Assembly (NCBI GenBank): GCA_036506395.1
Contig: DASXRU010000251.1
Location: 6,568 to 70,567 of the forward strand
Source: DASXRU01 sp036506395
GTDB lineage: Bacteria > Acidobacteriota > Blastocatellia > Pyrinomonadales > Pyrinomonadaceae
Direction of reading: 5' to 3'
DNA: 64,000 nt
Positions 52,042-58,950 of this stretch are shown one piece after another. The first letter of the stretch is position 1. The number at the start of each line of letters is the position of its first letter. The notes under the pieces were generated by a model. That model had not been told where the DNA came from, ran no database searches, and saw only the letters and a program-made list of their open reading frames with translations. The translations under genes and the position numbers were made by a program.

Positions 52042-54264
52042 GTGAAAACCATTCGCCGCCTGGTAACGGTAATTGTGGTAGCTGGCCTGTTGTTCTCGGC
52101 CGCTGTTGTGCAGCCTGCTTTCACGCAGAGCTCAGCGGAAACTTCCGGCCTCGATGGTTTCAGCGCTGAAGGTTCGGCGGCTGAGCGCCGCTGGGAAACT
52201 CAATTCAGCGCCGTGCCTGCCGCCGCGTCTGCGCGCGAGCACCTGCGCCGCCTGACGATAGAGCCACACGTCGCGGGCACGCCGGAAGATTACACCACGG
52301 CGGTTTACGTGCGCGATCAAATGCGCGGATTTGGTCTGACTTCCGATCTTAAAGAGTATCAGGTGCTGCTGCCATACCCACGACATCCTGCGACTGTCGA
52401 ACTGGTCGCGCCGCGTCGAGAAGTGTTAAGAACGCAGGAGCCAATCATTCGCGAAGATCCAAGCACCTCGAACCGCAAGATCATCCCTCTCTTCAACGGC
52501 TACGGAGCCACTGGCGATGTGACCGCTGCGCTCGTTTATGTCAACTACGGATTACCGAATGACTATGAGGCGCTCAAGAAGCTGGGTGTTGATGTGAAGG
52601 GCAAGATCGCCATTGCTCGCTATGGCAATTCGTTTCGCGGAGTAAAAGCGAAAGTCGCTGAGGACAACGGAGCGGTTGGTCTGATCATTTATTCAGACCC
52701 GGCGGATGACGGTTACATGCAGGGCGACGTTTACCCGAAGGGACCATGGCGTCCGGAAGGTTCCGCCCAGCGCGGATCGGTGCAGTTCCTTTTTATCCAT
52801 CCGGGAGATCCGCTTACACCCGGGACCCCCGCAATACCAGGCACGCCGCGCCTTAGAAAAGAAGACGCGGTAAATCTTCCGCACATTCCCGTACAGCCCA
52901 TCTCCTATGGCGACGCGCGCCATTTGCTCGAACCTCTGCACGGCCCGTTGCGACCGAAGGGTTTTCAGGGAGGCTTGCCTTTTGCTTATCACATCGGAGG
53001 CACCAACGATGTGCGCGCGCACCTGAAGACTGACATCGAGTTCGTCACTCGCACAATCTGGGATGTGATTACCCGCATCGATGGCGATGGCGAAAAAGAT
53101 CGTTGGGTTGTGCTGGGGAACCACCGGGACGCCTGGACCTTTGGCGCGGTCGATCCGAACAGCGGAACTACCACCATGCTCGAGTTGGGCCGGGGACTGG
53201 GCCAGTTGCTCAAGTCCGGCTGGAAGCCCCGCCGTACCATGTTTCTTTGTAGCTGGGACGGCGAAGAGCAGGGGCTTATCGGCTCAACCGAATGGGTCGA
53301 AGAAAATGCGCGCGAGCTAAAAGAGAAAGCGGTCGCGTACCTGAACATGGACTCGGCGGTGTCGGGTCCTAACTTTGGCGCATCGTCGGTGCCCACGTTT
53401 TGGAAACTGATTCGCGCGGCCACTCGCGACGTTCGCGATCCGAAAACAGGCAAGACCGTGTACCAGAGCTGGAAGGATCGTGCGCGCGAAAACTTGCCCG
53501 AAGCTGAACTGACCGATCCCGTCACTGGCTCTGATACCCCAATTGCCGAAGCGCGCATTGGCGCACTCGGCTCAGGCTCCGACTACACTCCATTCCTGCA
53601 ACATCTTGGCGTGCCCTCGCTGGATATGAGTTTTGGCGGCGATTATGGTGTCTATCATTCAGCCTACGATACGTTTTACTGGATGTCGCATTTTGGCGAT
53701 CCGACTTTTGAATACCATGTGGCCGCGGCCCGAGTGTGGGGCATTATTGCGATGCGACTGGCAGACGCCGGCGGCTTGCCTCTTGACTACACTGATTACG
53801 CGGCGGAGCTTCGTGACTTTCTAACCGAAACCAAAAAGCTGGCGGTGCGGAAGAAACTTGCCGACTCGTTTGACTCTAAATCGATCCAGGATGCGATAAA
53901 CGATCTGGCGCAGGAAGCCGCCCGGATAGATAAGCGGCGCGGCGAGACAGTGAAGGAAATAGAGAAGACCAGGGTCGAAGCCAACAACTCTTACCCGCGC
54001 GCCGTTGCCAGACTACAAAGGATTAACGATGCTTTGATCGCCGCCGAACGCGCGCTGACTGACGATCGAGGCCTGCGCGGGCGGCAGTGGTACAAGCACC
54101 AGATCTACGCGCCCGGGTTCTATACCGGATACGCTGCCCTGCCATTGCCCGACTTACGCCAGGCAATCGAAGACCGGAATAGCGCAAATGCTGCCGAAGC
54201 TTCGCGGCGTATCGTGGAAGCAATCAACCGCGCGACTGAAGTGCTGCGAGGCGCTAAGGACTAG
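52042..54264 (+). CDS. secreted M28-family peptidase (glutamate carboxypeptidase II-like)
   Basis: A protein of 740 residues, starting at GTG 52042, because GGGAG lies seven bases upstream and a signal peptide follows directly (KTIRRLVTVIVVAGLLF, cleavage near FTQ). Upstream TTG/ATG candidates (51958, 51994) lack that site. A PA domain (about 130-330) precedes the M28 catalytic domain, with zinc ligands in NHRDAWTFGAVDP (His, Asp), DGEEQGLIGS (Glu-Glu), YLNMDSAVSG (Asp) and YHSAYDTFYW (His). The C-terminal 130 residues are the helical TfR-like dimerisation domain. All catalytic residues look present. The stop codon lies inside the heptad repeat. Confidence 0.93.
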   Translation: MKTIRRLVTVIVVAGLLFSAAVVQPAFTQSSAETSGLDGFSAEGSAAERRWETQFSAVPAAASAREHLRRLTIEPHVAGTPEDYTTAVYVRDQMRGFGLTSDLKEYQVLLPYPRHPATVELVAPRREVLRTQEPIIREDPSTSNRKIIPLFNGYGATGDVTAALVYVNYGLPNDYEALKKLGVDVKGKIAIARYGNSFRGVKAKVAEDNGAVGLIIYSDPADDGYMQGDVYPKGPWRPEGSAQRGSVQFLFIHPGDPLTPGTPAIPGTPRLRKEDAVNLPHIPVQPISYGDARHLLEPLHGPLRPKGFQGGLPFAYHIGGTNDVRAHLKTDIEFVTRTIWDVITRIDGDGEKDRWVVLGNHRDAWTFGAVDPNSGTTTMLELGRGLGQLLKSGWKPRRTMFLCSWDGEEQGLIGSTEWVEENARELKEKAVAYLNMDSAVSGPNFGASSVPTFWKLIRAATRDVRDPKTGKTVYQSWKDRARENLPEAELTDPVTGSDTPIAEARIGALGSGSDYTPFLQHLGVPSLDMSFGGDYGVYHSAYDTFYWMSHFGDPTFEYHVAAARVWGIIAMRLADAGGLPLDYTDYAAELRDFLTETKKLAVRKKLADSFDSKSIQDAINDLAQEAARIDKRRGETVKEIEKTRVEANNSYPRAVARLQRINDALIAAERALTDDRGLRGRQWYKHQIYAPGFYTGYAALPLPDLRQAIEDRNSANAAEASRRIVEAINRATEVLRGAKD

Positions 54265-54402
54265 AGGCTAGAGACTGGAGGCTAGAGGCTAGGGGCTGGA
54301 GTGACTTGTCGCGTCAACCGTGAACTGTAGTCCCTAGTCTCTAACCTCCAGTCTCTAGCCTCTCCCACCTTTACCATTCACGATTTACCATTTACGATTT
54401 AC
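54261..54402. repeat. heptad inverted repeat between the M28 gene and tRNA-Arg
   Basis: Arms 54263-54302 and 54324-54363 match at 35 of 40 positions; three of the five differences would still pair as G-U in RNA. Units read CTAGAGG, CTAGAGA and CTGGAGG. The loop is only 21 nt. The right arm is followed by another 7-bp series (54371-54402; TACCATT, CACGATT) that resembles the solo arm at about 4614. The peptidase stop codon (54262-54264) is within the left arm. Confidence 0.8.
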
Positions 54403-54409
54403 CGCACAT

Positions 54410-54486
54410 GCTCCCGTAGCTCAGTTGCATAGAGCGTCCGCCTCCTAAGCGGAAGGTCGCGCGTTGGAATCGCGCCGGGGGCACCA
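54410..54486 (+). tRNA. tRNA-Arg (anticodon CCT) with C19-G56 elbow pair
   Basis: A complete 77-nt cloverleaf. The acceptor stem GCTCCCG pairs with CGGGGGC. The D-arm GCTC/GAGC has loop AGTTGCATA. The anticodon stem TCCGC/GCGGA has loop CTCCTAA with CCT. The T-arm GCGCG/CGCGC has loop TTGGAAT. Discriminator A and encoded CCA follow. Position 19 is C (54428) and position 56 is G (54466), where nearly all tRNAs have G19 and C56, so the tertiary pair is kept but inverted. No clear promoter or T tract was found at its ends; the heptad repeat is upstream. Confidence 0.95.
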
Positions 54487-54635
54487 CTATTTATCCCGTA
54501 GCACTCGTCCTTTACACTTAACCAATCTGCGACCGAGATGCGGTTACAAACAATGCCGCAGTGTCCCCACAAGAAGCAACTCCGACAACTAAAGTGTACT
54601 CATACGAATTCGATCGAGCTTTGTGACGTAAGTCG

Positions 54636-54664
54636 TTGACAAACAATGGTAAATACTGTTAAAT
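54636..54664 (+). promoter_or_regulatory. candidate promoter ahead of the c-di-GMP riboswitch
   Basis: A consensus TTGACA (54636-54641), a 17-bp spacer and TTAAAT (54659-54664). Initiation near 54671 would place the aptamer some 40 nt into the transcript. Confidence 0.55.
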
Positions 54665-54707
54665 GCTTGCGCCGTGATTGATGCGGCACTGATCTTTACA
54701 AGTGGTT

Positions 54708-54812
54708 GCACACGATAAGGGCAAACCTGCCGCGAGGCAGGGACGCAAAGCCGTGAGTCTCTGGAGCGCGCTATTCGAGGCGCTGTCCAAGAGATTGTCT
54801 GGTTGCCGAAGG
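54708..54812 (+). promoter_or_regulatory. cyclic-di-GMP-I (GEMM-I) riboswitch aptamer
   Basis: The conserved core is recognisable. GGGCAAACC (54719-54727) leads into a hairpin closed by a GCGA tetraloop. GGGACGCAAAGCC (54740-54752) follows, then a long P2 arm, then GGTTGCCGAA (54801-54810). By comparison with the Vibrio Vc2 aptamer, the ligand-contacting position 20 is G (54720). This favours cyclic-di-GMP over the cGAMP-type (GEMM-Ib, A20) variant. A candidate promoter lies just upstream. The first downstream gene is the secreted protein at 55257, about 445 bp further on. Whether ligand turns expression on or off cannot be read. Confidence 0.88.
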
Positions 54813-55256
54813 CGATCTGAGATAAGCCAAGACTTGAGCAGTTTCCACCCTGCTCGACTGCTTGAGTGTTCTACTCAGGATCCAGTAGCTGTATCTTTAC
54901 CCTCTCACCCTGCAGCTTTTGAAGTCACGGCGGAATCATTCACGCGTTAGCCTGTTCGTATGGTTCCTCTCTTTTCTCACATTCTTTCCTTCTGCTTTCA
55001 AAATCAGACAAACAAATCAGGCTTTAGCCACCCCGCAAGGTAAGCCCTTAAGCGGTAAAACGAACGTCCGTTTTCACGCCCGTTCGCCAAGCCCGAGTAA
55101 CGCTTAAGTTCCCCGACTCAATTGATCCAGTGTTCTTCCCAGAGCGCGGGTCTCACCACTAAAGCCATTCCGCAGCCATGCGGATTCTCAATAACCCAGA
55201 AGCTCGCGGCTGCGGCGCGAGAGCGTCCGGTTACCGAAAGCAAAGGAGCAAATCAG
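54813..55256 (+). other. long leader between the riboswitch and the first gene
   Basis: This 444-bp stretch has no well-supported gene. GAGCAG (54836-54841) and CTGCTC (54850-54855) can form a small hairpin just after the aptamer and may be part of the expression platform, although no T tract follows. Frames at 54919-55107 and 55122-55256 are open but lack ribosome sites. AGGAG at 55244-55248 belongs to the next gene. Confidence 0.35.
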
Positions 55257-55985
55257 ATGAAAAAGACATTCTTAGTTGCCGCCCTGGCACTACTCGTTCT
55301 CACCTCAGTTAATGTGCGCAAAGCCAACGCGCAATCCTGTCCAAATCTTGAGACGTTCGGCGTCCGCCCGTCCGGGCCGGTAGATAGAACGCTTCAGTCT
55401 CGTATCGAAGTCACTTACTTCAACACCAGCGATCCGAACGCATTCGTATCCGAAGCAGCCGGCTTCGCCAAGAGCGCCAGCTACACAAGGCTCAGCGCCG
55501 ATCAGTTTGTAGCCAAAATCGGAACATTGGTAGGGAACGGAATGGCGAGCGTTCGAAAACAGCAATCGGCTAACCCCTATTTGGGCCAGACAGCCGAGTT
55601 GAATCTTGAGCGCGCCTCAGCCAATGGTGAAGCGAAGATAATCAAAACCGGCATGTCCGTGATGGACCCAGGTTACCTCTCGGGTCTTGATCGGGAGACA
55701 GAGATTACAATTTCCAAGGGCTCCTCGATTGACGGAGGTTATTACCGTCTTAGCATGTTGTCGTGGTTTGTTGATGTCACAGCCAAAGGCGGCCACAAGG
55801 TCGTGGACTATGACGCCAACGTGCTGCTGCAGCCGGGTGAGACTGCTGTGTTCAAGCTAATGAGCGATGATGAAGCCAAACGAAGTGGTGCCGCCCGCAG
55901 TTACATAGCGGTCACCATGCGCTCCGTTGACGGTACATCCACAGCTTGGCTGAGAAATGGCCAGACGACTACCGCATCAAGGTAA
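55257..55985 (+). CDS. secreted protein of unknown function (riboswitch-associated)
   Basis: A protein of 242 residues from ATG 55257, with AGGAG eight bases upstream; the frame is open to 55122. A signal peptide (MKKTFLVAALALLVLTSV, cleavage near ANA-Q) is followed by a strand-rich domain without known motifs, with features such as ETFGVRPSGPVDRTLQSR, VTYFNTSDPNAFV and KGGHKVVDYDANVLLQPG. It appears to be a periplasmic or surface protein. It overlaps no gene and is followed immediately by the metzincin-like gene (stop 55985, start 55986). c-di-GMP control suggests a role in adhesion or matrix, as an inference. Confidence 0.7.
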   Translation: MKKTFLVAALALLVLTSVNVRKANAQSCPNLETFGVRPSGPVDRTLQSRIEVTYFNTSDPNAFVSEAAGFAKSASYTRLSADQFVAKIGTLVGNGMASVRKQQSANPYLGQTAELNLERASANGEAKIIKTGMSVMDPGYLSGLDRETEITISKGSSIDGGYYRLSMLSWFVDVTAKGGHKVVDYDANVLLQPGETAVFKLMSDDEAKRSGAARSYIAVTMRSVDGTSTAWLRNGQTTTASR

Positions 55986-56705
55986 GTGAATCCGATGCGG
56001 CTCTTTCTATCCAGTCTCCTGGTCGTCCTTTGCCTGTCATACATGCTTGGGGCAAAACCAATCAGCAATAGTGGCAGCGAAGCAACGCGAGCAAGAAGCG
56101 TCTTCGCTGCTCGCATGCCGACGCAATGCCAGCCGGGCAAGACTTCGCCGCAAGCTCTCGGGTGGCGTTGGAAGCCAGGCACATCAGTCAGAATCAATTA
56201 CCTGAAAGACAACTTTAGCCAGGCGGAGAAAGAGGCGTTCTCCCGCGCAATCGAGAACTGGAACATTGCGCTGGAGCAAACAGAGTCTCATGTTGTCTTC
56301 ATCCCTGGCGATGAACGCGAGGGCCTCGTCAAAGATAGCGCCAGCATTACAGTGGCGCGCGGGATTCCGCGAGGGCGGGAGCGAGTTGGCGAGATCAGGT
56401 TCGATTCCATTGCCAATGGCATGGTTCGACTGACGATGACCGTTAGCCCGGTTGTCACCGACCTCAGTGCGTTAACCAGTCTGATGACCCACGAGCTTGG
56501 GCACTCACTGGGATTGGCTGACTGTTATGAATGCCGTCGAGGCACCACCGCGATGGCCGCATTCAAAAGCAAGAACAGAGGCAATGAGGTTCTCGAACCG
56601 AGCGAATGCGATAAATATGTCGTCGCATCAGGTTACGCCGGCCAAACAAGCAACCAGGCTAAAGTTGTTCGGGTCGAATCAAAGTCGAGGGAAATCAAGG
56701 ACTAA
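55986..56705 (+). CDS. secreted metzincin-like zinc protease
   Basis: A protein of 239 residues from GTG 55986 (three bases after AAGG), or ATG 55995. The signal peptide is RLFLSSLLVVLCLSYMLGA. The zinc site is THELGHSLGLADC, an HExxHxxGxxD pattern like that of metzincins (matrixin type) with Asp as the third ligand. An N-terminal RWKPGTSVRINYLKDNFSQAEKEAF segment resembles the start of matrixin catalytic domains. It is coupled to the secreted protein gene and presumably shares the riboswitch. A strong terminator follows. Confidence 0.78.
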   Translation: MNPMRLFLSSLLVVLCLSYMLGAKPISNSGSEATRARSVFAARMPTQCQPGKTSPQALGWRWKPGTSVRINYLKDNFSQAEKEAFSRAIENWNIALEQTESHVVFIPGDEREGLVKDSASITVARGIPRGRERVGEIRFDSIANGMVRLTMTVSPVVTDLSALTSLMTHELGHSLGLADCYECRRGTTAMAAFKSKNRGNEVLEPSECDKYVVASGYAGQTSNQAKVVRVESKSREIKD

Positions 56706-56748
56706 CTAAGCGACTCCAGGCATCCAGGGCAGAACAGAATAGAGGAAG

Positions 56749-56782
56749 GGACAGGCGAAAGCCTGTCCTTTCCTTTTTCTTT
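56749..56782 (+). terminator. rho-independent terminator of the riboswitch-controlled unit
   Basis: A perfect 8-bp stem, GGACAGGC (56749-56756) with GCCTGTCC (56761-56768), a GAAA loop, and then a T-rich tail TTCCTTTTTCTTT. Confidence 0.9.
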
Positions 56783-56804
56783 AGGCGCTACTTCCGATCG
56801 GCTG

Positions 56805-57998
56805 TTAATACCTAATTCTGGCGCTGAAGCTCCCGCTGTTATCGCTATAGTTGTCGTCGTTGACGAGCAGGAACAATCTACCGTCCATAGGCGTCGTGAA
56901 GGTTAGCTGGTTGCCAATATAGAAAGGCTGGGAGGTTTGACCATTAGGCTGAACTATGTAACCGATCAAAGCGCCGACGCCCGCAGTTGGTACCGGATAA
57001 GTTCCAGCGCCAAAAATTGCGCCCGTGCTCGGCCGGCCGCCCTCGGGAGAAACTACTCCGGCGCGACGACCCGCTGTGACACTCCCCGTAGCAGTGATGG
57101 TGACTTGATCGCCCGAACGCAGGTCAATGCCAGTGTCTATTCCGCGCGGCATGTTGCCAGGAACATCCACAACCCTGTCGCGATTAGTCGGCCGGCTCCC
57201 CGGGTTGCGGTTCCAGTCTCCCGGCTGTCGCGAACGAATCGGAGCTTGTCCGGTTCCGGAATCGTCCGGCAGGCCAAAAGGATCGTAGCTGGTATCGTTG
57301 GGATTTCGATTGCTATCGTCAGCGGTCCTGGACATGGTGGCGAGATCAAGCTCTTTCCGTATGCGAACGCTATAGGCTCCCCGAGCGTCGGTATAGGAGC
57401 TCCGGTTCGCAGTTAGATAGAGACGACCATCGCGGTCGGCGACGAATTCGCGGCTGGCGCCCAGCTCGATAATAGGTGCGCTGGAGTCGTTACCGATTAC
57501 TCCGATCAAGGTTCCCTCGGCGGCTTGCGGCAACGGGGCGTATTGATCGCGCGTATTAGCGCCGGCGGGAGTAATGCGCATCCGCCCGGCATAAATGGTT
57601 CCTGACGCGTCAACCCTGACTCGTTGGCCGCGTCTGATGTCCACTCCACTGTCAATCCAATTTGGTCCCAGCGAAACATCCACCGTCCGCGTTTGGTAAC
57701 GCGCGTCGTCCAGCGAACGACCTTCGATCTCGATGCGATCGATGTCGCGGGGTCGCAAGAAAACTACTTCGCCCGCGGCAATTGTCCTGGTGGATGCGGA
57801 TTCCACAGTCTGCGTCCGGTTGTTTGCAGGATTAACAGGTAACGTCGCACTGGCAGTCAACCGGACGGCAAAGCGACCGTTGATGTAGCCAAGCACAGTA
57901 CCTCGTAAGGCTGTCCCGCTGCGCAGATAGATTGTGTCGGCGGCCACAAAACTTGCAGTCAGCAAAACCATGGCTAAAGCCAGAATGATTTTTCTCAT
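56805..57998 (-). CDS. secreted protein with two LecA-type lectin-like repeats
   Basis: A protein of 397 residues from ATG 57998 (AAGGA eight bases upstream; the frame is open to 58091). A signal peptide (RKIILALAMVLLTASFVAA) is followed by an SH3-like segment (about 20-95) and two copies of a lectin-like unit (about 105-235 and 285-397). Each copy has a VDIRRGQRVRVDASG or IDLRSGDQVTITATG strand and ends near DGRLYLTANRSSYTD or DGRLFLLVNDDNYSD. This arrangement resembles PA-IL/LecA-like lectins and their Acidobacteriota relatives. Galactose or calcium binding was not tested. A Pro/Asn-rich linker joins the copies. Confidence 0.75.
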   Translation of the reverse strand: MRKIILALAMVLLTASFVAADTIYLRSGTALRGTVLGYINGRFAVRLTASATLPVNPANNRTQTVESASTRTIAAGEVVFLRPRDIDRIEIEGRSLDDARYQTRTVDVSLGPNWIDSGVDIRRGQRVRVDASGTIYAGRMRITPAGANTRDQYAPLPQAAEGTLIGVIGNDSSAPIIELGASREFVADRDGRLYLTANRSSYTDARGAYSVRIRKELDLATMSRTADDSNRNPNDTSYDPFGLPDDSGTGQAPIRSRQPGDWNRNPGSRPTNRDRVVDVPGNMPRGIDTGIDLRSGDQVTITATGSVTAGRRAGVVSPEGGRPSTGAIFGAGTYPVPTAGVGALIGYIVQPNGQTSQPFYIGNQLTFTTPMDGRLFLLVNDDNYSDNSGSFSARIRY

Positions 57999-58221
57999 AT
58001 CGCTTTTCCTTCTTTCAGCCGCACAAACCTGGCGGCAATGTTCGATGTACGCATCCCGCAGACCCGAGGGGGCTGAGCGATCGCGGGCCAAAATTGTATG
58101 GGAGAGTGAACGGGGACGCGTGCTTGTTGAGGGAACGGCATTAGCATAGCCGAAGAGTGGATGTCGGGCAAGCGGCTGGTTGAAAGATAGTGCCCTAATT
58201 TGCCTTTGCTCTTCTCGCTTA

Positions 58222-58485
58222 CTCCCTCCCTCTGGGAGGGTTGGGGAGGGCCTGGCGTGTCGCCTCTGTCACAAGAAATACGCGCGGCCTCGATGGCCGC
58301 GCGTAGTTTTGGTAAGGTCACTCTCGCCCACAAGTAGAACGATCGCGCCTATATCATTTTAGGTCACAAGATTGGGTGTGCCGAGTTCAAGCATAAAAAA
58401 CAGCGCGCGGCCATCGAGGCCGCGCGTCAATAAAATGTTTGATCATTCGCCGCAAGCCCTCCCCTAACCCCTCCCAGAGGGAGAG
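58222..58485. repeat. nested intergenic inverted repeat with two mirror hairpins
   Basis: The outer arms 58222-58251 and 58456-58485 are complementary over about 27 of 30 positions (CCCTCC-rich). Inside them lie two hairpins, each a perfect 9-bp CGCGCGGCC stem with a 5-nt loop (58281-58303 and 58404-58426). The hairpins are reverse complements of each other. The element fills most of 57999-58551, which has no gene. It is related to the CCCTCTCC palindromes at 62515-62600. Confidence 0.75.
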
Positions 58486-58551
58486 GAATAGAAACAAAAA
58501 ATTGAAATCAGGGCACAACCGATTGAAATCGGAGATGCAACCCGAGCTGGA

Positions 58552-58947
58552 TCATGCCGCCGTTAGTCTTACAATTGTAGCTCCCAGGCCGCCGGCATCA
58601 GGCGGGGCGTCGGTGCAGCCTTCGACGAACGGCGTCCGCGCCAGAATTACCCGCACCATCTCTCGCTGTACCCCGATGCCTTTCCCGTGAATGATCCGCA
58701 CAGTGCGAAAGCCGGCAGCATGCGCCGCGCGCAAGTATTCCTCGACTACGCGTTTTACGTCCCGCGGCGGGATGGTATGGAGATCAATGACATCCGTAAT
58801 CTCTATTGTGACCGGCTCAGGAAAAGGGTTGTAGGGATCGACATCAAGGTCGTCGCTCGCATCGATTTCGGGTTCAGCACGGTCTGGCCGCTTTCGGCGG
58901 AACATTCTTCGAAGCGATTCGAAAATCTTCACAACTCGAGCCTGCAC
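58552..58947 (-). CDS. Smr-domain protein
   Basis: A protein of 131 residues. The C-terminal Smr domain (about 45-131), as in MutS2 and yeast Cue2/human N4BP2, has DLHTIPPRDVKRVVEEYL and IIHGKGIGVQREMVR. An acidic, Pro-rich N-terminal segment (about 20-45) precedes it. Stand-alone Smr proteins have been linked to RNA cleavage at collided ribosomes and to DNA nicking. It is 3 bp after the propeller gene's stop on the same strand. Confidence 0.88.
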   Translation of the reverse strand: MQARVVKIFESLRRMFRRKRPDRAEPEIDASDDLDVDPYNPFPEPVTIEITDVIDLHTIPPRDVKRVVEEYLRAAHAAGFRTVRIIHGKGIGVQREMVRVILARTPFVEGCTDAPPDAGGLGATIVRLTAA

Positions 58948-58950
58948 GAA

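Noticed and set aside
54708..54812. cGAMP-specific (GEMM-Ib) variant of the riboswitch
   Set aside because: The position corresponding to Vc2 residue 20 is G, not A, which favours c-di-GMP. Binding is not tested.
54702..54950. Open frame of 82 residues over the riboswitch
   Set aside because: The aptamer has conserved RNA structure, and the peptide has no signal or motif. Coding by chance.
58281..58426. CGCGCGGCC hairpins as rho-independent terminators
   Set aside because: No consistent T tract follows on either strand, and the two hairpins are mirror copies within a larger repeat, so they are listed as a repeat.
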